Shown here piece after piece: positions 54,235 to 64,000 of a stretch of DNA of 64,000 bases. The stretch is from Ypsolopha sequella. Lineage: Eukaryota > Arthropoda > Insecta > Lepidoptera > Ypsolophidae. How positions within the stretch are numbered: position 1 is the stretch's first letter; each line of letters starts with the position of its first letter. The stretch is taken from assembly GCA_934047225.1 (NCBI GenBank), contig CAKOHE010000029.1, positions 62,001-126,000 on the forward strand, read 5' to 3'. The notes below the pieces were generated by a model. That model was not told the origin of the DNA. It saw nothing but the letters and a program-made list of their open reading frames with translations, and ran no database searches. Position numbers and translations under genes: made by a program.

Positions 54235-54800
54235 ACTCCATCTCATATTGACGTTCCTGGTAACGAACTTGCTGATAAACTTGCCAGCTCTATAACTAAA
54301 AATCCTAATATTCATCAAATATCTATCAAAAATATTAAGTTGCCAGCTTCAGATTGCAAAACTGACATTAAGATGAATATTTAACTTCAATGGATGCTCC
54401 ATTGGGAAGAAACAACACGAATAAAAGGAAAATGGTATAGTAACATTAATTCGGATATCAAGAAACCATGGTTCATCACCGGAAAATATATACATAGAAA
54501 CTTTTATACAACAACATGTCGTCTAAGAATTGGACATGGCAGATTTAATGAACATTTACACAGATTGAAAATGATACCTTTCCCAAATTGTACATATTAA
54601 AATTTTGAAATCCAAACTTTAAACCACATATTTTTTTATTGCCCTCAATTTAATATACAAAGACTAGTATTAATTGATAATTTATTGAATATTTATAAAG
54701 AAGCCCTGGATGTCCCGCGCTCTATTCAGGAACTTCTCAAGAATACAGAAACTTTTTACCCCATTTATAATTTTATCAAGAATACCATCGAAGTTATTTG
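54235..54800 (+). mobile_element. LINE RNase H domain, second part, and C-terminus
   Basis: TPSHIDVPGNELADKLASSI (the conserved 'SH.G..GNE.AD..A' end of RNase H), then LQWMLHWEETTRIKGKWY, CRLRIGHGRFNEHLHRLKMI and LNHIFFYCPQF, the usual C-terminal zinc-like region. TAA at 54382, TAA at 54598 and the one-base loss at the hAT junction show decay. Confidence 0.88.
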
Positions 54801-56010
54801 AAAAATAACAATACCGGAATTGACCCCTACATCACTGATTTGACAATACGGATATGACCTAAAAATACTGGATTATAAAATGAATGAATCTTATAAATAC
54901 GTTAGAAAAGGCAGTTTGCCTCGATTATAAAATACTGAAGATTATACAATACAAAATTGAAGAAAGTAACTATGAAAGACAAGGCTTTTTAGCCTCGATT
55001 GTAATGAGGGATTTTCTTTTTTCTTTTTTTTAATTCTTTCCTAGTCGCTGGATAGATGGCGCTGAACTTGGTAAGTTACTGCAAGGAACGGAACGCCACA
55101 TCATTTTTTGATTATTTCACTTGGATGTAATTTTGAGATCTTAAAACGAAACGTAGATAAAAAATAATTAATGTCATTGTCACATCACATCGCAATATTC
55201 AATACAATTAAATTTTTATTTTGGCAAATGCAGCCGATGTCGACTATTCTGCCAGTGTCACGTGATAAATTTTAAACGTGTTATGTATTCCATGAGAAAA
55301 TAAGATCTAAAAGGTTGATGCTTTAGAACAATTTTTTATCAGAACAGAAGCCATAAACAAGTTTTTTTTTTATATATAAATTATGTGTCCCCATGTTATG
55401 GTGGATCAGCCACTGACGGGCAAATCATAGAAAGAAGTTCTATACTAGGCAAATTTGATTACAACTTTGAAGTAATGGTAGATAAAAGCCTAAATGTTCA
55501 AGATATTTTCATGCCATGTGGAATTAAGGTTAATATGCCGTCGTTTTTCAAGAAAGGGAATCAAATTGGTTCGCAAACACTTCATCCAACTGGAAAGTAG
55601 CCAGCAAAAGAGTGACACGAATGTGTCAGTCAACCAACGAGCGTATGTGACGTAACGGAACGCAATGTTTTTTTTTTCCAACCGGTTTTGCTTTGGCACC
55701 AAGTAACGTAGTCAGTTCAACGCCATCTACAGAGTTCTTGGAAACGATGTTTTTTTTTTAATACTCAAAAAAGAAAACCTCTCATTACAAGCAAGGAAAA
55801 AAAACCAAAACATGACCAGGCAGTATGGGCTTAAGCTCTTAGCCTTTTCCATAAAGGAAAAAAAAATGACAAAAAAAAAAAAACAAAACAAGAAAAAATC
55901 CAAAAATACGACGCGCGCGCGTTTGCTTGCCGCCATTATTTTCGCAAAAGTTAGGATAAGATTTTTATTCTGAGGGATATAGGTAGGTAATACCTAATCA
56001 TTTCCATAAA
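54801..56010. other. Non-coding stretch before the coiled-coil gene
   Basis: LINE 3' sequence probably extends to about 55000. The rest has A/T runs. The ORFs on both strands here lack coding features. The ~80 bases before the ATG at 56011 hold no obvious TATA box. Confidence 0.45.
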
Positions 56011-56121
56011 ATGGACAACGCTAATATAAATAAAGTTGCAAGCAGGAAGCGAACAATCGAAGGAGCTGAGAAACTTTGTGAGAGAGTTTCGCGTGAAGCT
56101 GCTGAAATTATAAAATTGAAG
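56011..56121 (+). CDS. Coiled-coil protein, exon 1
   Basis: ATG at 56011 (context ATAAAATGG) opens 37 codons: MDNANINKVASRKRTIEGAE, KLCERVSREAAEIIKLK, ending at donor AAG|GTAATT in phase 0. Helical, charged sequence. It joins in phase to the exon at 56515. The gene is not recognised; no enzyme motif. Such proteins are typically structural or scaffold components. Confidence 0.7.
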
Positions 56122-56347
56122 GTAATTTTCCTTTAAAGGTTTTGTCTTAGAATATTTTTTGTTTATTTAATAAATAAAATATTTACTTGTACTTAAGCAT
56201 ATATAATACTTTGTATAATAGTACATTACGATACGAGAGCGATGAAACGTTTTCTGACGACTGTGAGTTTGCGGCACGAGCCGAAGGCGAGTGCTGCAAT
56301 CACACGAGTCGAGAAAAAGTTTCTCGCACGAGTTTCGTATAATTTTT

Positions 56348-56428
56348 TATAGCACAAGTGCGGAAAATGCCGACTTTACGCACGCGCAGCGTGCGTAAAG
56401 TGGTCATTTTACGCACGGTGTGCTATAA
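56348..56428. repeat. 81-bp imperfect palindrome in intron 1
   Basis: TATAGCACAAGTGCGGAAAA ... TTTTACGCACGGTGTGCTATA around a perfect CTTTACGCACGC / GCGTGCGTAAAG core. It would form a strong hairpin. Confidence 0.85.
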
Positions 56429-56514
56429 ACTTTATTATGACCATCCGGTTTTACTGTACCTACTTTCCCACTTTTATCAAGACAAGTAATTAAAAATTCT
56501 GCATTTATTTGCAG

Positions 56515-56678
56515 GTTGGCCAAGACACAGCCTATTGGGACCTCAAAGAAAAGAAGCAGCAACTGGAGAACAATCATGAAAAACTTCAGCAGAATATGGT
56601 CGATGTTCAGATGCAACATGAAGCCATCTCCGGCCAATATCAAGATGAGCTGCGTTTGAGGCCTGAAACGTTGAACAA
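56515..56678 (+). CDS. Coiled-coil protein, exon 2
   Basis: Opened by acceptor TTATTTGCAG. It reads VGQDTAYWDLKEKKQQLENN, HEKLQQNMVDVQMQHEAISG, QYQDELRLRPETLN with strong heptad character. The end is inferred: a donor at 56679 (AACAA|GTTCGT, weak) leaves two bases that make Lys with the first base after acceptor GGCAG at 60121. The frame otherwise runs on to a stop at 56761. The sequence after 56690 (CTTTGTCTGTCTGTC, GCTTCAGCCGTAATTTTTGG) is repetitive, which supports ending the exon here. Confidence 0.65.
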
Positions 56679-58885
56679 GTTCGTATCTTATGCCTTATGG
56701 AGCGTTCATAAACCACGTGGTTTCAATTTGTCCTCTTTTGAAACTCTTTCTCCCCTCATGTAACCTACCGTGGCTTTGCCTGGACCCCCTCCCGGTCGGA
56801 CCGGATTCCATACAAGGAGGGTGTCAAACGGGACCCCCGTCCTTTGTCTGTCTGTCTGTCTGTCACAGGGATCTACAGCTTCAGCCGTAATTTTTGGGGT
56901 TCCGTAGCCTTTTTTTTTTGACATTTTGACATTTAATTACACATTTTAAGGTTTTATTTTGAGAGTTAATTGACATTTATTACGCTATTCTTATGTTTAT
57001 TATATTTTTTTATTTTTCCGTTACAACATTTAATACGACATACAAAAGTCTCTTTTATTGGTAATTTTCGATGATAATGGTATCTCTAAGAAGCCAAGAA
57101 GTTTTGATGCCTTACCCACATACCTATATAATTTTGATCACTACAAAAATAATATTGGTTTTTACAGCACGTAGTTGCAGTAGTTTGGAAATAAATAAAT
57201 AAAACCCCTTGTGTTATGGACGCCACCACAACATTAAGCGCCGGTTCCTCCAATCATGTCCTAATTTGTATGCACTGGATATTGTTCTCACTGAATTTAA
57301 GTTAAAGTTAATGGACTGTATGTAATAAAAAGAAACAACACAATATTGATCATATGTACCACTATTCACTCCGTCAGAGATCTCGCTTTGCACTGAGATA
57401 ACTAGGTTTCTACCTAGATGCACTAAAACTGCATTTTCTAAATGCACTATTTCACTGCACTCCTATGTGCATGCAATCCTAGATTCCTATTGGCACTGTG
57501 ATTGAGCATAGGTTCCGGCTCATAGATATTACTATATATATTCCTATATATATAGTGTCACGTGTGTAGGTGATAAAGTATTAATACACACGCAAACAAT
57601 TAAATATTAATTTATTAAAAAAAGAGAATATGTAAATTAGGTTAAGTTACTTAATATGTAATTTTTTTTTAAAAACAAGATGTGAGACGGTAAAAAAATA
57701 GTTTCTCAGGGTGAGGGTGGTTTCAGTCTTAAGTCTTTCTGGTTTTACCCGCACTGGCACTATACCGCACTTCCCTCGTATATGTAGTTGACCAAGTCGT
57801 GCAGTAGGGTTGGCACGACTGTTCCGGTTCGTGAAATCAAGTTGCTCAGTAGGTCTCCAGGCAGGCACTAGTTGCAGCAGTCACTGGATGAACTCAGCCG
57901 TAGAATTCGTAGATTCCGGTCAGTAGGTATTTTGTTCCGGTTCGTGAAACCTGGAATCCGGTTGAAGATTGGACCGTTACTAAAGTATCCAGTTGTTTCC
58001 CTTGACTGCAACATCTTTTGCTAGCAAGAATAGCAATTCGTAGAGGTAATGCGGCAAAGTGCTAATTACAATAAAATGCATCAATGATGTGGCAGTCAAG
58101 GTTTGAGCAGAAGGACATTGCTAGTGATAAAAAAATGAGACAGTGAATTAATGCTGTATAGATGCATATGAAATATTATAATGAAATGAAATTCTACTCG
58201 ACTAATGAAATAATAATGTGTAAGCTAGCCCATAGATTTATTTAATGATTTACATGAATGTTATTATGATCATAGATTAAGAAAACAATAGTACTAATGG
58301 ACGAGCTAGATAATAGATTTAAATTTAGGCACATACTATGAACATGATATGAACTAATAACGATAACGTCGCCATTTCTACATGAAATTTAGCTACAATG
58401 ACAGTAAACAATTGTGAGCAATGAAATAAAATTCAATATGTAATACATACCAACGATAAAACACTTTTAGGCAAAAACATAGTTGGATGACATGACAAGG
58501 TCATGGCAGTAATCACGACGAGAAATTTGTACTTAGCAATTAAAGCAATAAACACACAACTTACCCAAAGTTGGGATAAGACACTATAACAGTATTCACA
58601 AATATACGTAGCAAAAGACAAATAAAAAAGAATTTGATAAATCAGCCACAAAGTATTCGACCGTTCCGTAAAGGTCAATGCAAAGACAATATAACCACTT
58701 TGGGTCAATGGACGAAAGCGTTCTCCTCTCGCGGCTCCGAAACGTTCTCGAGATTTGAATTTGAAATACGAGTTTGCACGAGTTTGACCGATCATTTACG
58801 AAGCAGCGTTTAGTATTTGCTTTAGTTAATTTTGGTTTTATTTTAATGTATATTTTTTAACAATAACACAATAACATGTCACAAT

Positions 58886-58930
58886 AGTGACAGTACCTAT
58901 TGTGACAACGTCACAATAGGTACTGTCACT
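58886..58930. repeat. Perfect 21-bp hairpin, 3-base loop
   Basis: AGTGACAGTACCTATTGTGA(C), AAC, then its exact reverse complement to 58930. CACAATAG and TATTGTGAC words also precede it (58879), so slippage or strand-switching at a short repeat may have made it. Confidence 0.9.
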
Positions 58931-59419
58931 ACTGCACTACACTGGTATAAGTATTACTGGTCTTGATTTATTAGCTGGAACTGAACTGGAACTGGAATAA
59001 TTCCCTTGAAATTGGCCCTATTTTTATCCTATTCTAATCTATTTTATTGTGTGCGTATAATAGCGATATGATCGTCTGAGGGGAATGAAGTGAGGGGGAA
59101 GAGCTTTAATTTCAAGTGCTATAAGATAACTATTATAAATTTACATATGTCGATGGAAAATACCTAGAAATTTTCCCTAAGTGTAAACGAGTTGCACAAT
59201 CAAGAAGAGAGAGACACAACAACTATGAATAGCAACTATTGCTATGCTCTCACTCTTTCTAGAGAGGGCGCTTTAATTATTAGTAAACTACTTTGGAATG
59301 CTAGTCATTTTGTAAATTAATCTTATTATCTAACTTAATCTACTAGGTTGTATATTATTTATTATTTGTTTTCTTAGCCTAGTATTTATAAATCAATTTA
59401 ACTTATTCTATGCGTCGTG

Positions 59420-59472
59420 TCGTGTACACCTTGAAAATGAATTAATTATTCGAAACCGGTTGGGTGTATAAC
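59420..59472 (+). ncRNA. Hammerhead-like motif, copy 3 (degenerate)
   Basis: TACACC, TTGAAAAT, stem GAAT-TAATT-ATTC, GAAAC, CG, GTT, then GGTGTA pairing with TACACC. Stem I and II are both intact but with different bases from the other copies, while core positions C3 and G8 are changed. Downstream AGTGTACAAGTCAGTTTTAT matches copy 2's tail. Confidence 0.4.
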
Positions 59473-60121
59473 TATTAATTAAATGTGTGAAATAGTGTAC
59501 AAGTCAGTTTTATTTTGTATAATTTTATTAACTGACATTATACCTAGGTACGTAAGTATGGTTGCGTTTCATATAACCGACTGAATATAGTTAAGCACCG
59601 CTTAAATTTCATTTCTCAAATGTTAAATGGGAGTAAGTCGTCGTTGATAATACTCACGAAAAAATATGGTAAATAATGAAAACTACGAAGCTCAGACACC
59701 TTCCCCCTCTAAAAAAATCACGTGGTATGGACAACCCCATAAGGATTGTAAATTGTTAGGTATCTACTAGAAAAATTCAAAACTCAAAAAACTTCCTGTA
59801 CAAGGTACAAGGTTCTGCGTACAAGATGGAATTTACATCTTTTACTACTTACACCATTGACGTAGGTCAATGACTTACACAGGCATTTATTTTTCAAGAT
59901 AGTTTAACCCACACTTGCATAGACTTTTTGTTTCGGTACTACCCTCTATATGTCATTTGTACACCATATTACAATTATTAGGGCTGTTGAAATTAGGCAT
60001 AATATTGTGCAGCATAAATTGCACGTGTGGCAAATCTTAAATGACGTCACAATTACAAAATGAATAGTAATGGCTCACACATTGTGAACATCAGTGAACA
60101 TATTGAACAAATACTTGGCAG

Positions 60122-60324
60122 GTTATCTAGCACCCGAGAGATATGTGACGTGCTAGAAGACTACAGCGAGCGTCTAAGAAAGACCTTATCTCGATGCAAG
60201 ACGGACACGGCAACGTTGGGGGAAGCGTACCAGAAGTCGGGCCAGTTTGTGAAGGATTTAAAGGAGAAACAACTGCAGGCTGATCAGAAGAATTGTGCTG
60301 TTATTGACAGTTTGAAGGAAAAAA
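60122..60324 (+). CDS. Coiled-coil protein, exon 3
   Basis: The frame reads LSSTREICDVLEDYSERLRK, TLSRCKTDTATLGEAYQKSG, QFVKDLKEKQLQADQKNCAV, IDSLKEK, ending at donor AAAA|GTAAGA. The start is chosen at acceptor GGCAG so that it joins exon 2 in phase (…ETLNK-LSSTREI). The frame is also open back to an ATG at 60060 (MNSNGSHIVNISEHIEQILG), so an alternative first exon there is equally possible. Its last base begins an Asn codon completed by the 62255 exon. Confidence 0.75.
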
Positions 60325-61775
60325 GTAAGATTAATTATTTGTCAGTGGTTTATTTGTCAAACTAAAGTAAGTATATATTTTTGCACGAAGGAAGAAACTG
60401 GTAGTTTGTGATAGCAGGAATTGCAACATTCAAAAGTTCGCGACAGTGAGGACAATGTGAAGTGGCTCATGCACCACAGGAGTTAAGAGGCTATGCGAAT
60501 TTTATTTTTGTCACTGTCACTCCAAGCGAAAAATCGCGCAGTGCGAGAGGGGCGGATTTACGGCTAAAGGGAAAAAAGTTAGTTTTATATTTTTATTAAA
60601 AAAACTAAAATAGCTAGCAAAATTTCAAATATGAAATCTCTAGATATTGTTTAAATACACCTAATAAAATATGTTTGAGTTCTGTATGGTTCCTATTCGT
60701 CAAACGAGGAGAAAAAGTGTGTTTGAAGACCTCATTTCAACAATTATTTCTATCGAGGAAAATTTATCCAAACATGTTTTCCAATTTCAAAACCTTAGAT
60801 TTTATAGTCAAAATGCATACACCAGAAACTGATTATAATTTTGCGTGTATTTCATGAAATACGCAGAAAAGAAACACCCGTATTTTTTTCGCATATCGCC
60901 TTAAAAGTATATATCCCACTATCACGAACTGTCAGTTTCCTTTTTCATGCAAAAAAAAATATATATTTTACTAGCCTTTCGCCCGCAGCCCCGCCCGCGT
61001 TTATTAAATCTTTGCCCCGTTTTCGGCTTGGCGGTTATTTTATCAACACTCCTGTTATGTATGTATGTTGTCCATAGACTACGATAATAATAAAGAAAAC
61101 CGCATCCAAATCCATCGAATGGTTCTCGAGTTAAAATAAAATGGAACATACTCGTACATAGATACAGACAGAGAGAGAAAAATATAAAAATTTTAGTTTT
61201 GGCCTCATTACAATACTAATAACCTATTTCATTTAAAATTTCGCAAAAATATTCAAAGTACAGACATGTCCTTTTAGCTACTTTATTATTATCATAAATC
61301 AGGTGCAATATTAAGAGGAGGCCTTCCTTTTTCAACAGTTTTTGAACGATTTACTGAATCTACCATAGACGCAATCGATATGAAACTTATATACAGTTTT
61401 TCCAAACCTTTGTCTTTACGTTGTAAGTAGCGTTACCTAATTGGAAAACTTTCGCTCGATAGATTTTATTTTGAAAATAGTCTCTTTTTGAGTGTTTTTT
61501 TTGGTTTTGTGATTTATCCATTTGATTTTTATGTGTCATTATTTACTATCAATACGAAAATTTTGTTTATTAACTGTTGTAAGTTCAAAAATGACTTAAA
61601 TGCGATATTGTAATTTTAGACGAATTTAATCTTAAAATTAGACTCGTTCTGAATCGTTTTACGCGCATTTTGGCGCACGCGATTTTCAACTTTATGAAAT
61701 TTAGTCTACGGGTTATAATTGCAAAGCCGCTGTGCGCCTAAGGAAGGCCTCGCTCGGGGCATTATAATAGCAGTA

Positions 61776-62007
61776 TCGCAGCCGGATTGTAAAATACCCG
61801 CCTTTTTCTGATGAATCGAAACATAACACTTAAATTCTACTTAAATCGAAAAAAAAAATTGAAATTCTAATTTACAATGGAAACTCTGCGAATGCAGTAT
61901 AGACAAAACATAAGTAATAAGGTTTTGTTGATTAACAATTTAATGGATTTTGAATTTAAGTGTTCTGTTTCGATTAATTAGACAAAGCCGGCTATTTCAC
62001 AACCTGC
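61776..62007. mobile_element. Palindromic MITE
   Basis: GCCGGATTGTAAAATACCCG, AATCGAAACATAACACTTAA at the left pair with TTAAGTGTTCTGTTTCGATT and GCCGGCTATTTCACAACCTG at the right. Directly adjoins the next element. Confidence 0.8.
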
Positions 62008-62170
62008 GGGTCTACCGCGTAATTCTCATTTTCATCAACATCAACTTGAGATTGAAATTTGACGTGCGTGCGACGACGCCCGCCTAACATGCCATCTCTT
62101 TTGCACGCGTTGAATTTCGCATGCATTTGCTTGAAGTTGATACAAATGAGAATTACGCAGTAGAGCCCCC
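62008..62170. mobile_element. 163-bp MITE with GGGTCTACCGCG ends
   Basis: GGGTCTACCGCGTAATTCTC at the left, GAGAATTACGCAGTAGAGCC at the right. The arms extend through CATTTTCATCAACATCAACTTG and its partner. Confidence 0.88.
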
Positions 62171-62254
62171 GCTCTTAATAATAAGGTGCAATAGTAAATA
62201 AGCGTGTTTAGTTTATGTGCCACCTTTTATCTTATACTTTATCCTTTTTCATAG

Positions 62255-62421
62255 ATAAACTAATAACTGATCACAGTAACCAAATGGCTCAGTTATTCGA
62301 AACCTACAAACAGCAATTGATTGAGCAAAATAACGAGCTCAAAAACAAACTGGAGGCGACGGAGTTGCAACGTGACGAGTTGACAAGGGATCTGGATCAA
62401 TACAAGCATTCCTTAGATATG
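62255..62421 (+). CDS. Coiled-coil protein, exon 4
   Basis: Acceptor CCTTTTTCATAG is excellent. The exon completes the split Asn and reads KLITDHSNQMAQLFETYKQQ, LIEQNNELKNKLEATELQRD, ELTRDLDQYKHSLDM, a continuous coiled coil. The end is placed at GATATG|GTACGA, a moderate donor in phase 0. Without splicing the frame runs 20 more codons to a stop at 62482. Further exons may lie beyond the window. Confidence 0.75.
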
Positions 62422-62889
62422 GTACGATCATTGCCGTATTTTAACATTTGGCGCCCAGGACACGTAAGGTTTACCGCCCCATAAATGAACGAGAAAAAAA
62501 CAAATATATTTTGATTATAAAATGAAGTAAAATGCAGCAGTGTGTTTATGTGGGCTGAGAATGGGAATAATTTAATGAATTAAATAATAAAAAATATTAA
62601 AAAAACACGCCTGCCATAATTTCAAAATGCACTAAAAAGTAATTTCTATTTTTTTCATTTTATGGCTGTTATGTTTTACACCCTGTATAAATTTATAGCC
62701 TATTCCACTCAGGAGGCTATAAGGATTCTAACGATACCACACACTTCGAAATCGGTTGAAGCGTTAAGTAGTTATGGTGGAATTAAGAAAAATACCCACA
62801 TGAACCCTGAGCACATAACACTCCTTTTTTTGGGGCAGTCGTGTAAAAACTAAAAAATTTCATTTTTAGGCCATACAAAAAAATAAACA
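62422..62889. other. Non-coding stretch
   Basis: AT-rich sequence after exon 4; no gene or paired repeat seen. Confidence 0.5.
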
Positions 62890-63130
62890 CCATTTATTCC
62901 ATCCATCCATCTATCAGCCCGTATTCGTCCACTGCTGAACATAGGCCTCCCCAATATTACGCCACTTTTGGTGATCCTCAGTCATCCTCATCCAGCCGCT
63001 ACCCGCAATGTCCTTCAGATCGTCAGTCCAGCGAGCACGAGGGCGGCCTACGCTGCGCTTTGCTGTACGTGGTCTCCATTCCAATGCCTTACGGCCCCAA
63101 CGGTTATCACGTCGGCGACAAATATGGCCA
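62890..63130 (-). mobile_element. LINE 3' end with ~75 intact RT ORF codons and GATG tail
   Basis: Minus strand: WTGHICRRRDNRWGRKALEW, RPRTAKRSVGRPRARWTDDL, KDIAGSGWMRMTEDHQKWRN, IGEAYVQQWTNTG then stops and GATG repeats. This is the C-terminus of an endonuclease-reverse-transcriptase LINE, the best-preserved copy of the tail seen at 7705, 30186 and 42615. 5'-truncated. Confidence 0.88.
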
Positions 63131-64000
63131 GTCCATCATTTATTCAATTCTTAATTTTTTTCCGATGGTTAAATTGGTTAAAAATTTCATTAACAGATTT
63201 TGTCAAGTCAGCTTCTATATTAAAAATAGCTAAAGTGTTCTTCGCTTATATGGGAACGTAGGAGACGTGAATAATTGTTTATTTTTCTAGTAGATCATTC
63301 GTCAGATCAATCAGTTATACTTTTTGGAGTTTTATGGCATTCACATCCATAATCTTAGAAGTAAAAGGTATTAAGTGGAAAGAAAACCATTTTCATTTTG
63401 TATATTTTAAAATATAGACGTGTTTTAGTTGAAAATAAAAATATATCATTTTCAACACCTAGTTGATAGGCATTATTTGTTGGAAATGATTTCAAGTATA
63501 ACCCCTTTCAAGGAATAGGTCAAATTTCAGAGCACCCTGTCTGTATATAGCGAAAGGAACTTCAATCACCAACCGGATGTCTCACGACATCGCGCTTTTT
63601 TTTCGTTGTTTCTCATAGTCATACAAGATAATGCCCGATCCATGGAGAATCATAATTTGCAGCTTTTTCTGAAAAAATGGGAAACTATAATGAAGCCTCC
63701 ATATCTGTCCGTCCGGCCACGGTATAACAAAAAAAAACGGGTATAAATACTTAGACTCTTGTCATGCATGTCCTACCGGGGAAAGCTCACCTTACCCACA
63801 TTGTGCTCTTATTAGCTAAAAAGGCAACAAGTATTAAAAGGGAGTCTTCGGGATTTTCCTCAAAAGTTCATAGTTCATAGTTTTCTTACATTGGGATGCG
63901 CGGAAAAAAGGAACATATTCAAATTACATTGCATACAAAGATCTGCTGTAGATATCAGATGTCAGATCTCAAACACGATATTACGGAACCGATACTCCAC
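63131..64000. other. Non-coding stretch to the window end
   Basis: No supportable gene; AT-rich with a few GC-richer words near 63760. Confidence 0.45.

Larger units (their letters stand above)
56679..60121. other. Probable intron 2 of the coiled-coil gene
   Basis: About 3.4 kb. 56770-56910 is a dispersed repeat with (TCTG)n. 57190-58440 contains the twice-repeated phrase TTCCGGTTCGTGAAA (about 57820 and 57933) and GC-richer text that may be a solo LTR or other repeat, unassigned. 58886-58930 is a perfect hairpin. 59420-59530 is the third hammerhead-like tail. No host exon was found. Confidence 0.45.
60325..62254. other. Intron 3 of the coiled-coil gene
   Basis: 60690-60770 shares an unidentified repeat with 16755-16835. 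60960-61160 has the texture of a LINE 3' end (CTAGCCTTTCGCCCGCAGCC, ATACAGACAGAGAGAG). Two inverted-repeat elements lie at 61776-62170. Confidence 0.5.

Noticed and set aside
57190..58440. A complete LTR retrotransposon
   Set aside because: Some LTR-like text and an internally repeated phrase, but no second LTR, no primer site and no gag or pol frame.

Overview
This is an AT-rich eukaryotic window, most likely from a moth or butterfly. Four signs point that way: endonuclease-reverse-transcriptase LINE tails ending in GATG-type repeats, a tRNA-derived SINE head with an intact B box, dense short inverted-repeat transposons (MITEs), and spliced genes with GT..AG introns. The order is inferred from memory of lepidopteran repeat families; no search was run. 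Prokaryotic features (operons, Shine-Dalgarno sites, CRISPR) are absent.

Host genes are few. On the minus strand (14065-20173) lie four exons of a neurotactin-like, type II membrane, cholinesterase-like adhesion protein. The exons join in phase, but the last one carries two in-frame stops. At 25630-25701 (-) is an isolated signal-peptide-like first exon. On the plus strand (56011-62421) four exons give an unrecognised coiled-coil protein, and phases match at every junction. 4198-5020 and 29660-30045 look like TATA-driven transcription starts of unknown genes.

Mobile DNA makes up most of the rest. 1-4110 has a LINE tail, a truncated DDE transposase, a ~2.8 kb GGTA/GATA microsatellite and a 20-bp minisatellite. 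5.7-13.8 kb holds LINE pieces, MITEs and a ~1.8 kb foldback element. 16.2-18.1 kb (in the neurotactin intron) has a ~360 bp repeat and a 381-bp hAT MITE. 23563-25036 is a 67-bp satellite of about 22 copies. 25.7-28.1 kb is a cluster of palindromic MITEs, one of which contains another MITE and a LINE tail. 31.0-31.6 kb repeats the 20-bp minisatellite, followed by an 80-bp repeat. 32.2-35.1 kb has more palindromic elements, including a 1-kb TA-flanked foldback with a 113-codon ORF. 36.2-37.6 kb has two LINE fragments facing tail to tail. 37.6-46.7 kb has two related, decayed, spliced P-element transposase genes in tandem (-). 47401-52726 is a BEL/Pao LTR retrotransposon (-) that has lost its reverse transcriptase. 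52728-54800 is a LINE RNase H region split by a 1245-bp hAT element with perfect 8-bp target duplications. 56.3-63.1 kb has hairpins, MITEs and a LINE tail inside and after the coiled-coil gene.

The strongest candidate for something new is a three-copy RNA-like motif (29035, 49902, 59420). It has a hammerhead-ribozyme-type core, and its stem II changes by compensatory substitution between copies. There is no evidence for a multigene functional system; the window is mostly a record of repeated transposon insertion and decay around a few host exons.
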